This document shows positions 31,231-41,165 of a stretch of 64,000 nucleotides of DNA, in pieces. The stretch is taken from assembly GCA_009760855.2 (NCBI GenBank), contig WPIO01000004.1:13371501-13435500 (forward strand), written 5' to 3'. The first letter of the stretch is position 1; each line of letters starts with the position of its first letter. Made by a program: the position numbers and the translations under genes. This stretch comes from Cristatella mucedo (taxonomy: Eukaryota > Bryozoa > Phylactolaemata > Cristatellidae). The notes beneath the pieces were generated by a model, which was not told the DNA's origin, did not search any database, and worked only from the letters and a program-made list of their open reading frames with translations.

Positions 31231-31300
31231 CTAATAATAATAATAGGTCGTTTGTATAGCACCATACTAGAACTAATCTCCACGTAGGTACGTTTCTAAA
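31231..31300 (-). repeat. LINE A tail fragment
   Basis: AAT repeats followed by T-T-T-G-T-A-T-A-G-C-A-C-C and a diverged remainder. Confidence 0.6.
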
Positions 31301-32100
31301 ACCTCTTTTCAAGAGAATAATCTTGCAGGTTGTCATAATCTGGCCGCATTCCAACGTAGCATTCTACCGTTTCACGGCCAATGAGACCTTCACGTACCTT
31401 GGCCCATCATCTGCTTCACCATAGTCAATGATGAAAGGCGCCAACGCTAGGTTTTGCAGGATCGTCTCGGATAGGGCCGAGAGGTAACGTGATCACACCT
31501 TCCAATTGCTAAAAAAGCGTTGTAGCGACCTCTGTACTAGCGTCCTTGGGGTGAAAGCGCAGCGCTTGTAACAGTGCTAGCCCTTTGCCGACGCCCGGCA
31601 AACGCTGGTGAACCGCTAAGCCTTGGAGCGCGGCTAGCGACCTTTGAGTGCGGCACCGATATAAGTAGGTAGGGCAGACTGCGGTCGAGCGCGGCGGTGC
31701 TAATGAAGAGTGCCCACACTTTAAAATAACGAGTCCATTTTGAAATGGCATGCTAGTTAAGCCAGATTGTGGCCGCCGAGATGAAGCAGTTCGCGAATTT
31801 TAACTACTAGGAGCCGGTTACGTAATAATCTTCGGTTAAGTGGCATGGAAGCCGAAGTCGTGAAGTAGGCAGACAGTTGTGCTGTAGCCTTTGATCCGCT
31901 TGCGGCAGCTGCACCCGGGGCTGTGCTCCGGCCGGTAGTTCAGTGGTGCTCTGGCTGCCGTTCGACAGTTGCTGTACGACGTGGCTGATGTTGGACACCT
32001 GTAACCTTTCGTGGCTGTCGAATAGACTTATCTACTCTAGAAATATTTTTCGTGGACGCTAGCACCGCGTTGAAACGGCGGCGCGAGCTAAACCAGCAAG
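31301..32100. other. Unassigned stretch
   Basis: No recognised gene. Some minus-strand frames near 31509-31998 are Gln/Leu-rich, without motifs I can name. Confidence 0.4.
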
Positions 32101-32102
<2 letters not shown>

Positions 32103-32173
<71 letters not shown>

Positions 32174-32178
32174 ATATA
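32103..32178. repeat. (AT)n microsatellite
   Basis: A pure AT array of more than 60 bp followed by a short interrupted extension. Potentially cruciform-forming. Confidence 0.95.
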
Positions 32179-32770
32179 AGTTGGCCGAGCCAGTCGTGGT
32201 GTTGGTGGCCCCCGGTCTCGCCGAGTTATGCACTTGGATGGTTGCAGGCGTGCTCCGGCGATGCGGCCACGCACGCAAGGCAACGAGTGCCCAAGGCCCG
32301 ACCGGATCTCGATAGCACGCTCGTTGTTGTGACTTGTATATTCCGCGTTCCTCGTTTAGCGCGTTCGGGACCCACGTGTGTTGGCGTCTTTCGGCGGAAG
32401 ATCTCGACTGCGGTGGACGTCGATGCCGACTAGCCAAGCAGTTACTCAGCTAGCAGGATCTTTTATGGCGTACGCTCGTACTGTTGGATTCGGAGTCGGT
32501 ACAACGGCGGGACTGCAGAAGCCGACTGACCAACTAATACGTTTGTTCGCGCTTGCTTCGTCGTCTTGCGCCCCTATAGTGTACTTTGTTTAGGACCCTC
32601 CCTGTAGACTTGCTTAGTTCTCCTGTTTTGTTGGCGCATGCGTTATTATAAAAAGGTTTAACCTGACGGCCGCTCGTCTTACCCTAGCTCAGCGGCGTGG
32701 CGAGCGGCAGCGCGGCCAGAGTATGGCGGGGCTTGGCCGGAAATAGCCTCTGACCCCTGGAACTCGGCTA
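32179..32770. other. Unassigned, promoter-like stretch
   Basis: CpG-containing sequence with a TATA-like A-T-T-A-T-A-A-A-A-A-G-G at about 32645. It could be part of an LTR or a host promoter, but no second LTR, primer-binding site or gene was found. Confidence 0.25.
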
Positions 32771-32943
32771 CATATATATATATATATATATATAATTATT
32801 ATGTATAGCGCCATAAGAGAATTTAATCTCTATTCGGGTGCTTCACATATGCCACGAGGCTCAAGCTCATACCCTCTGTCATCAACTGAATTCGCCTTGA
32901 CCTTGGTTGGCGCGAGCACCTTAACCACTGGCCCGAAACAGCG
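32771..32943 (-). mobile_element. SINE family 2 copy at an (AT)n tract
   Basis: The minus-strand SINE 2 tail begins next to a TA array (32771-32794). The body includes an altered B box (G-A-G-C-T-T-G-A-G-C-C-T-C) and the head C-C-A-G-T-G-G-T-T-A-A-G-G-T-G-C-T at 32925-32941. Confidence 0.75.
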
Positions 32944-33039
32944 TGTTTCGTGGTTTCTGAATTATAATGGCCTGGAGCCGATTGCGCGTAATCTCTGGCT
33001 GAGGCCGCATACAAGCTGACGTCACGAGATAGGCAGGTA

Positions 33040-33850
33040 GCTGCGATTCCAGATTCCGCATTGGCATTTGAGCTGATTTGAACTCGAGGAATAGAGTGGA
33101 TTGCGGTAGTTTTCCAGGTCATTTCAGGCGATTGCCGCCCATTGCCACAATGCGAGGTTGCACCGTTTTTTTTTATTTTACGTGGTTGTGCACACAACAC
33201 GGTGCACTTTAATATGCAATAAAAACTGGAGCTCGGTGCGATGTATTTTGATTTTTTTATGCGATGGATTCGGTGGGTTAAAGTGGATTTCGGTATTGGC
33301 CCTGGCTACTGCAGTCGATTGCAGAGCTATTGCACGAGAAAGGCCGTGCCAATGCAAGTGAATTTTTTTTAATTCAATTGTCGCAGGGTGTGCTGTCATA
33401 TGCAATGAAAAACGGAGCTTTTCGATCAGGATTTCTTTCGTTGCATGGTGGAATGCAGTGGATTGCGGTATTGGCCTGGGCCACTGCAATCTTATTTCAG
33501 TGGACTTCGTGAGAACGCGTGAGCGGAATCGCGCGAAGTTTTCTGGGTACACTTTACGTGTAGCTTATTTTGACATTCTAAACTTTTTGGAGCTGTTCGC
33601 AGCTGATTTGTAGTGGATTTGACGGGAACTAAAATGGATTGCCGCACAGGCGTCCGGCGTCAAAGCTCATTTGCATAAGTGCGCCTGCGCACAGCGACAT
33701 GAAATTTGGCGGACAGAAAAATTCGATCGTGTGCTACAATATTAGAGCAAAATCTGAGCTCGGCAACGCTTACGTCTGGTTGCTGCTAGCCTAGTTAGAG
33801 TGGATTGCGGTGGATTTCGGTAATTCGTCAAACCCGGCTCAATATCTTAG
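33040..33850. repeat. Diverged tandem repeat, about 190-bp period
   Basis: Units begin with A-T-A-T-G-C-A-A-T at about 33211 and 33399 and share G-T-G-G-A-T-T-x-C-G-G-T-A-T-T-G-G-C-C and C-A-C/T-T-G-C-A blocks at corresponding offsets. Related pieces lie at 33090-33130 and 33800-33820. Divergence is high, so this is an old local satellite or a repeated element fragment. Confidence 0.6.
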
Positions 33851-34365
33851 GCAGTGCTTTTTAAGGTCTTTGCAGCGGAAATTAATCATAAATGTATCTC
33901 AGTAGTTCCTTGGAAAGTTAACCAGGGGGCGAACTAGCCTCGCCGTCGTAGAAAAATGCTGGAAGTGTCTGCAAAGAGACCAAGTGCTCGTTGTATGAGG
34001 TCGAATGGATAACTCAATTTACGAGCTGAGTATCTCTATTAAATGCCAGTGACTTAATACTGAGAGTTAGAGAGGGAGCGAGAGAGAGAAGAAGCCTGAT
34101 CAGGCCGAACGGCAGGCAGAGTACAGTGCATCCGCTTAGCAATAGCAATAGCAATATATAATTATAGCAGCCGCCAGCCACAGTGTGTGACCCCGATGTG
34201 TGCCGTCGTGACTCCTCGGCAGAGCGGGAAAGCTCACGAAGCAGACGAAAAAGTACCGTGCAATCGCCTGCGGAAAATAATTAAGCACACGCGTACGTAG
34301 CAGCTACTACGAGTTGCCAGTAGAGTCCGCACGTTCTGATTGCCAGGTCAGCGAGCAAACGCAAT
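33851..34365. other. Unassigned stretch
   Basis: No gene is recognised; a GA-rich patch lies near 34068-34092. Confidence 0.45.
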
Positions 34366-34940
34366 AAGCAATAATAATAATAATGCACTTGATAAAGCGC
34401 CCTCAGAGAGCTCAATCTCTTTCTAAGCGCTTTACATTTGCTGCAAAGGGAAACACGATTGAATGGTGAGTAATATCATGCTTGATAAACAACATGAATA
34501 GCATGGTTGGGGGTGACATGCACAGGGTCAGCATGCAAGTGTGGTTAGTGGCACCGTGCACAGTGTCAGCACGCATAAGCACATGAAGGACGAATCCCAG
34601 GGACCCACTAAATGCTGTCCTAAATAGGTGTGTTTTTAAGTTCTTTAAAATGTGGTCAAGTCAGGGGATGTTCTGACGCAAGTTGGGAGGGAGTTCCAGG
34701 CTTTGGGAGCATACGAACTAAATGCACGGTCTCCAAAGGATTTGAGGTTTGTACGAGGTATTGGTAAACTGTTGGATTCCGAAAAGCGGGTGGTAGTATG
34801 CTTGGCCTGGTGGGGGAGTATATCTGAAAGATATGCAGGAGCCAAAGATTAAAGTGACCTAAAAGTGAGCGACAAAACGTTGAAGTCGATCCGTTGCTTG
34901 ACTGGTAGCCAGTGCAGGTCAGCAATAAGTGCTAGCCGTT
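34366..34940 (-). pseudogene. LINE A 3' end and C-terminal coding part
   Basis: On the minus strand this copy starts near W-L-P-V-K-Q-R-I-D-F-N-V (about 34920) and runs through the L-A-P-A-Y-like region, R-F-S-E-S-N-S-L-P-I-P-R-T-N-L-K-S-F-G-D and W-N-S-L-P-T-C-V to the 3' UTR, hairpin tail and AAT array. A few small indels break the frame near 34860 and 34650. No catalytic residues remain. Confidence 0.88.
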
Positions 34941-35295
34941 GGGGCTAATTACTGAGAATTGGTTGGAGCCTAAACTTTACCTCTGAAAGTCCCAAGACGG
35001 TCAAGCGACAGCGATGCCCATGAAGTCCGGGCTACCGGATAGCAGTCCGCTCTTTCTTTAGCTCCCTCCGCCGCCTCCTAACGGGGGGGGGGGGGGGGAG
35101 GGGGCGGGCGCCGTTAGTAGATGGCTACCTCGCAAGCAGCTGAGCGCTGCAGACGCGTTAGACTGTCACTCGACTTCGTTTCGCTGAACTACGCAACGAG
35201 TAAGGTTGCAGTCAAGTTGATTTAGGGACACGTTTGGAGGTGTCATGAAGAAATCTGCGACCGGGCGGGCAGTCGATGCTAGTAGCCAACCGACA
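34941..35295. other. Unassigned stretch
   Basis: Apart from the poly-G tract, nothing is recognised. Confidence 0.4.
35082..35105. repeat. Poly-G tract
   Basis: A long G run interrupted by single A and C bases near its end. Its length is prone to miscalling. Confidence 0.9.
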
Positions 35296-35395
35296 AGGTC
35301 GTGGGCTCGAGCGCTGCAGAAGACATGCACAAAGTGCCTGGATAGAGATCAAGTTCTCTTAGGGCGATATACAAGCGCGTTATATCATTTTCTCA
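35296..35395 (+). mobile_element. SINE family 2, partial
   Basis: Begins near the B box (C-G-T-G-G-G-C-T-C-G-A-G-C) and continues through the LINE-like tail (A-A-A-G-T-G-C-C-T-G-G-A-T-A-G-A-G). Confidence 0.7.
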
Positions 35396-35564
35396 GCAAA
35401 GACGATTTAAAGTAATTTTATGGATGCGTCGACGAAACAGCTTCATTGCCTTCGCTTCTGGAAGAAATAGCGATCGAATCGACATCGAATCGAGTCGACA
35501 TTCCAAGCGATCGAATCGAGTCGGCAAATAAGAAATAGCGATAGAAAAGAAAGAGAAGAGATGA

Positions 35565-35765
35565 CCGGGCGAAGTATAGGACAACCCAGACAGAGAGAGA
35601 CAGAGAGGCAGAGACAGGGAGAGATAGAGACAGAGAGACAGAGGGAGAGAGACAGGGAGAGAGAGAGAGACAGAGACAGAGACAGAATGACAGCGAGACA
35701 GAGAAACAGAGGCAGAGACAAAGAGACAGAGAGACGGAGAGAGAGACAAAGACAGAGCAGTGTTT
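35565..35765. repeat. Imperfect GACAGA repeat array
   Basis: About 200 bp of GA and GACA variants. Apparent Arg/Glu-rich or Leu/Ser-rich proteins here are artefacts. Confidence 0.95.
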
Positions 35766-36254
35766 AGCCAATCCGCTGTCCCTACGCTTGCAGTTCCCTC
35801 CGATCTTCGTGTCATCCTGAACCTCAAGGCTCAAGGATGCAAGCTCTGAGAGCCTGCATCCGCGGTCGCTTGCTCTGGCTCCGTTGCCCCACCGTCGCTT
35901 CCTCTTTAATTATTTTCTAGGGCGGCCTGAAAGTTCCAGCAGTCGCCTCGCGTCTTCCGGACGGTGACATCACCTCCAAGAACTTCTCGCGATGTTAACC
36001 GCAGGCGTGAGGGCGCAGACCGACATACTGGGAAACTATTTCTAGGCCGCAGTAAATTTAAAAGCGACCGCGGAACGAGACTACCAGGAAGGTATGTTTT
36101 GCCCGACAACCTTCTGGGAAAGGCAGCTTGCGGTGAGCGGTGAGCCCTCCAGCGGTCTCCACCGGGATTGCTGCTGCTTCCGTCTCTTCCTTCTCCTCCA
36201 TCTCTTCCTCTCTATCCACCTTGTTGTCTTGCAAGCTTTTACCTTTTCTCCGTA
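35766..36254. other. Unassigned stretch
   Basis: No gene is recognised. Confidence 0.4.
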
Positions 36255-36535
36255 ATGCAACGTGATGTATCTCCGTCAGTAACCCCACAAAGTCATATTG
36301 ACCACGTGGGTGTTACGCAGGAGAGTTTCGTATAGCGCACTCACAGCCTAAGCGGCTTCCGGTACGCATTCGGTAGCCAACAGACTTCGTCTCACGCAAC
36401 AAAGAGAAAGTGGGAAGCATAGCAGAGTTAGGAGAGCAGTTAAGGTAGTGAGTAGCATAGAAGTAGCAGTTCAGGACCGCTGAAAAAGATGTGCCATAGT
36501 CGGCAGTTGGAGAGTAGATGTCGTTGCGTAAGAAA
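36255..36535 (-). pseudogene. LINE family B 3' end
   Basis: On the minus strand: F-L-R-N-D-I-Y-S-P-T-A-D-Y-G-T-S-F-S-A-V, then A-T-H-Y-L-N-C-S-P and the 3' UTR with G-C-T-A-T-A-C and the terminal G-G-A-G-A-T-A-C segment. It is closely similar to the copy at 37436-37655, in the same orientation. Confidence 0.85.
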
Positions 36536-36710
36536 CTCCTCTCGTCATCATCGTCTCTCTCGCTCTCTAGTTCTCTATACATGGATCTATCAAGTCCTAC
36601 CTTCCTCCCTCCTTTTCTCTCTCCCTACCTTCATCACTTCCTCTGCTTCCGTTCTCTCTCCATTTCTCCCAACCTTCCAGTCTACTCTCGCTGCCTCTAT
36701 GATTTTTTTC

Positions 36711-36749
<39 letters not shown>

Positions 36750-37435
36750 CTCTATCTCTATCTCTGTCTTCCCCCATCTCTCGCCCCTCCGATTCTACGG
36801 TGCATTGGCGTAGTCTCAGGAGCAGTCGCTGCCCAAACCAGGTCGAATATTCGCTGCAGTGCGCTCGCTTCACGGCACGCCACCGTGCCCCCTGACACGT
36901 CGTCTTTTCCCTTCAAGACTCGACTCGTGCCAGTTCGTGGAAACCGAGCCGTGGTCATTTCAGATTAACGCGCTCCTACCTGCATTTCCTCACCGAGTTA
37001 TACAGCCCGCACGTTTCGCGAGAGCGCCTGAGAGTATTATACCCGCCGAGCAGAGCTGCCGTCGGCCGTGCTCGGAGCGGCTACGGCGGCTACGTCGGGC
37101 TCTCAGTCTGGTAGTGCGGAGGACGGACAATGCCAGCCGCGGAGGTTTCCTTTCTTTTGTATTTTCAGACATTGAGCTCAGGAGAGAGGAGATTGGTTTA
37201 TTTAATTCCCGGAGTCTGGCTACTTGCCAAGTACCTTTTCAAAGAGATGTTTGGCGACCGCATTCGGAACGTCAACACGGGCGGTCCTGGATTCGCAGTC
37301 GCCCAGGTTTCGCAGTCGCCGGCATAGGAGAAGTGCTTGTATTGCACTGCATTTCTTATCTTGAATAGTAAAGAATTGCAGAACGTTGATTGCGAACCAA
37401 TTGCAGTCGATTTTTCCTGTCCACGCAGACAGCAT
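36536..37435. other. Single-copy segment between two LINE B ends
   Basis: Contains a TC array (36716-36747) and then moderately CpG-rich sequence at about 36800-37330, with open frames on both strands. It could include an exon, but there is no domain or decisive splice pair. Confidence 0.3.
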
Positions 37436-37655
37436 AATGCAACGTAATGTATCTCCGTCTGTAACTCCACAAAGTCATAAAGACCACGTGGGTGTTACGC
37501 AGGAGAGTTTCGTATAGCGCACTCACAGCCTAAGCGACTTTCGGTACGCATTCGGTAGCCAACAGACTTCGTCTCACGCAACAAAGAGAAAGTGGGAAGC
37601 ATAGCAGAGTCAGGAGAGCAGTTGAGGTAGTGAGTAGCATGGAAGTGGCAAACAA
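37436..37655 (-). pseudogene. LINE family B 3' end
   Basis: Near-duplicate of the 36255-36535 tail, with the same stop region and 3' UTR. The high similarity implies insertion of closely related templates or a local duplication. Confidence 0.85.
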
Positions 37656-37667
37656 CTGCCCGTCTCA

Positions 37668-37757
37668 GTTTAATAATAATAATAATGATAATAATACATT
37701 TGTATACTGCTCTCAGAGAACTGAATCTCTTTCAAGCCACGTGACAGATGCTGTGTA
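37668..37757 (-). repeat. Solitary LINE A 3' tail
   Basis: AAT array and hairpin tail (T-T-T-G-T-A-T-A-C-T-G-C-T-C-T-C-A-G-A-G-A-A-C-T-G), directly beside a LINE B end in the same orientation. Confidence 0.75.
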
Positions 37758-38160
37758 CAACCACGAGGACCCAGGACGCATGAACCGTTCGTTTGAAGGC
37801 GGGAGTCGAACTGCGAGCGGTTCACTGGCGGCGACGATCCCTGTTCGTGCCTTTTCGCAGCACAGCTCGCAGGGCGACGCCCGCGAAAGTGCAGCGGGTC
37901 GAAATCGACGGCTCAAGGTCCAATCGAGATCCGCGGGAGCGAGGCAAAGTCGCCCCTTCGAGCCGGGCGCGGGCGCCACCATCGCGAGCTGCTGTGGGTC
38001 GCAGGCTCGCCCGAGCTAGCGGGCATTCTTGAGATCCAGCTGTAATGCTTCAATCTTATCATTCCTGGAGCGTCACCAATTGGGCCGGTCGCACAAGCCA
38101 CTTGCATGCACTGACCGCTTACATGCAAAGCCTACGCACACGTAGCGCATTCGTGCGCAC
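37758..38160. other. Unassigned, CpG-containing stretch
   Basis: Moderately CpG-rich with overlapping open frames; no domain is recognised. Confidence 0.35.
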
Positions 38161-38162
38161 GC

Positions 38163-38164
<2 letters not shown>

Positions 38165-38200
<36 letters not shown>
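38165..38200. repeat. (GA)n microsatellite
   Basis: A pure GA array shortly before a SINE 1 3' half, the same arrangement as at 28.4 kb. Confidence 0.95.
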
Positions 38201-38236
38201 CTCTGCCGCCGACCGATGGACGTGCAGTACAGTATG

Positions 38237-38318
38237 CAATGGTGATTCGCAAAGGCTCTACTGTCGCTATACAAAAAGAGGCTGCTTAATCAGCTAGGAT
38301 TTATTTATTTTAATGGAG
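38237..38318 (+). mobile_element. SINE family 1, 3' half
   Basis: Body and end (A-A-A-G-G-C-T-C-T-A-C-T-G-T-C-G-C-T-A-T ... C-A-G-C-T-A-G-G-A-T-T-T-A-T-T-T) without the tRNA head. Confidence 0.85.
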
Positions 38319-38939
38319 AGTCGCAGGTGCACTATGGCGAGTCAGCGAGAGAAGAGAGCGCGCAGAGCTTTTTCCGGACCGGTCCGGTTCGGCGTGAAGT
38401 CGACAGACGTCAGCACTGCTCTGCGAAAGGTCCTAGCCAGGGATTACGGAACGTCGGAATCCTAATGGTGGTAAAACTATTCGGGATCGACAACGATATC
38501 TAGGTCGAGTGGCAGCGGTTGACGTAGCGCCGGGTATTTCCCTTGGCCGGAAAGGGGAGCGCTACCAAAGGGGGCACCCGAGAATAATCGGCCTTGCAGC
38601 TCAGCTCAGCGTGAGCTGAGCAGGTGCGCGAGATTGAGTCAATCGCGATCCAGCGACGCATGTCCGCCCTCCCTCTTCCGATGAGCACGCGCGGGCAAGT
38701 CGCTTTGCGGTCGTACGCACACGACGGCATCCAAGCTGACCCGAGAGTCGATCTACTGGCGCGCAAAGGTCTGGACAAACGAACAAAGAAAGATAAGTTT
38801 GGAATAGCGAAAAATTGACCCGGGCTATGTTTGACTGTGCAGTTAGGCTCACTGCTTCCGACGACGCCCGCGGTCGCTCGCGGCCCTGCGTGAGAGGCTT
38901 TTCGAGCTCACCCTACGGAGAGCCGCAATATGGCGTCGT
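38319..38939. other. Unassigned, CpG-containing stretch
   Basis: No gene is recognised; open frames on both strands lack domains. Confidence 0.35.
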
Positions 38940-38999
38940 TTGTCCATACAGCCGTGTCAGTCTGGTGCTCGTAGCGGATTGACACGGCTGTATGGACAA
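38940..38999. repeat. Perfect 20-bp inverted repeat, 20-nt loop
   Basis: Arms 38940-38959 and 38980-38999 are perfect reverse complements (right arm starts T-G-A-C-A-C-G-G-C-T-G). Part of the right arm recurs with one change at about 39229-39242, so the sequence has some local dispersal. Confidence 0.92.
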
Positions 39000-39010
39000 G
39001 TGATTTTGGC

Positions 39011-39082
39011 TTTGCTAATAGACGGGGTCTCTGGGTTTAGAGTAGCTTAGCTAATAAACGGGTTCTTTGGGTTTAGAGTTTA
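39011..39082. repeat. 36-bp direct repeat, two units
   Basis: Units share G-C-T-A-A-T-A and T-G-G-G-T-T-T-A-G-A-G-T with a spacing of 36 bp. It follows the inverted repeat. Confidence 0.8.
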
Positions 39083-39664
39083 GGTCTAAGGGCTCACTAC
39101 TTAGGTATTCGAAAGAAACTCTAAGTGAAAAAGATTACCAATGACGTGTTATTTTAAGGTAAATATAAGCGTACGCTGGCGACCATGAACTGCCTGCTAT
39201 GAGCACTGTGACCATAGCAGACTTACGCGGCTGTATGAACAAACGAATCCGTATTAGCCGCGCTTTCAGCGTGGCAGCAGGCGTCGTTGGCTCGAGACAG
39301 CACGCACGCGTTCTTTCTTTCCTGCGCCGTCGCGTTTCGATACCTAATAGGGCTGCTGAAGCGGCAGCGAAAGCGAGTCCACCAATCGGCTCAGCAGCCG
39401 CGCGATTATGCTCTGCTGCAATACGCGACATGTCTCTCCGTGGTTTAGCTTGAGAGGATTCTCCCGCTGCACCCGAATTTCAACTAAGTATTCGCCTCTG
39501 ATCGCAGCATCCTTAGATCGCTCGGCGCCATCGAAAACGCCGTCAGCAACATGACTGAGTAAAAACTCTTGTATCACAACTTCAAACTTGCAAATAAGTT
39601 CCAGTACGTTTTTAAAGCTCACCTTCTCAGGAAAGACTTGGGCAAAGTCTCGCAGCAGGCAAGT
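39083..39664. other. Unassigned stretch
   Basis: No gene is recognised. Confidence 0.4.
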
Positions 39665-40850
39665 TCTGCTGGATCTTTCGACAGTATTTGATTCAATCAA
39701 TCACCAAGTGCTTGAGCCCTCATCTCGCCTGGGCATCGCTGACACTGCACTCTGATGGTCAACGTCCTATCTCAACGGAAGATTCAAGACCATTGATGTC
39801 AACGGGCAGCAGTCATCCAAAGAGCCACGAAAGTACTAGAACGTACCAAAGAGATTCGTGCTTGGTCGACTTCTTTTCATGATGCATGCTACCTATCGCA
39901 CCAATTTAGTCGCCAAGCACAGTTTGTTCACTTTTAATGCAGATGGCACGCAGCAGTTTCTGGGTTTTGATCCCTCCCTACCTTCCAGCAGTTCGAAATC
40001 TCTCAACTCCCTTACAACATCGTGCACTGCTAAAATTCGTGCTTGTATGACAGCCAACATTCTCGAATTGATTGAAGTTAAATGCAATTAACAAATATTG
40101 GCAAACCCAATGATATTCAGAAATTTGAAAATATAATCCTAAAAATGAGCACGGCCAGCATATCTCCTGTAGCAACTTTACGAAATCAGGTGACCTGTTC
40201 CAAAATGACCTTTTGCTAGATGACCACACCAGCTCGTGTGAGATCCCGTCCCGACTTTTGTAACTCACTGCCTGCATGCCTTTCGGCCGGTACAATCAGG
40301 TACCTACAGCTGGTGCAAAACTCTGCAGCTAGGCTTTTCTGTTGTGAACGTCGCAGTTGCCACGTTGCACCGCTTCTCGCCGACCTGCACCGCCTCCCAA
40401 TCGCACGGTGCATCGACTTCAAGGTTCTGTCATTCACTTTTAGGTCCCTTCATTCTCTGGTTCCAGCCTATTCATCCGATCTACTTACCAATCAAATTAG
40501 GCATCTTACCGCCAGCTCTTCTGACTCAAATCGTTTAGCTGTACCTCTAAACAGCCTCTAATTCTTTGGAGACTGTGAATGTAGTTCAAATGCTCCCAAA
40601 GCGTGAAAATCAATCCCAACTGCCGTCACGACATCCCCTGACGAGACGGCATTTTAAAGAAGTAACAAACCCACATCTTCTTGGCAGAGTTTGCTCATTC
40701 CGTGTGTTTTCTTTGTGCTTATGCGTAACGACACTGCATATTATCAGTAAAGAATTGACATGCACTCTTTCCAGCATACATAAAGTGCCTGGAAAGAGAA
40801 TTATTTGCCTTGGGGGGGGGCTAATATACACACGTCTTACTATTATCGTC
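39665..40850 (+). pseudogene. Old, heavily decayed LINE family A copy
   Basis: Recognisable blocks: F-D-S-I-N-H-Q-V-L-E (39683), S-S-R-L-G-I-A-D-T-A-L (39720), D-V-N-G-Q-Q-S-S (39795), F-N-A-D-G-T-Q-Q-F (39930; the catalytic Y-A-D-D is lost), N-S-L (40263), L-L-A-D-L-H-R-L-P-I (40370), I-D-F-K-V-L-S-F-T-F-R-S-L-H-S-L (40410) and a 3' UTR ending in a degraded tail near 40820. A gap of about 100 bp (40100-40215) is poorly matched. Many stops and shifts. It is clearly the oldest copy of this family in the window. Confidence 0.8.
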
Positions 40851-41121
40851 TGTGCGTGGCATCCCGGCATACTCTATTCCGCCAATCGGGCCGCGCGCTT
40901 GCTTGATCTGCATTCGCAGGTGCAGGCGACCGAGTCGTGACCGGCAGCAGCGGCGGCGGCGGTCGTCGCGCCGCTACGCGACCGCGAGCGAGACGGGCAG
41001 ACTCGCTTGCGGCCCGAGCGTGCTGGTCCCGGCGGAAACTCTTCGCCTACCGCCGGTCGCAGAGCAAGCGGCTCGCGTGGCGCGCGGCCCTGACCTCGAC
41101 AGAAGCGCGGTACTCCACAGC

Positions 41122-41165
41122 CCGCCGATCGACCGACCGACCGACCGACGAACGAACGAACGAAT
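41122..41165. repeat. (GACC)n/(GAAC)n tetramer run
   Basis: About five GACC-type units followed by four GAAC-type units inside the CpG island. Confidence 0.9.

Noticed and set aside
31740-32760. Possible LTR retrotransposon with TATA-like box
   Set aside because: No pair of LTRs, primer-binding site or gag/pol motif was found.
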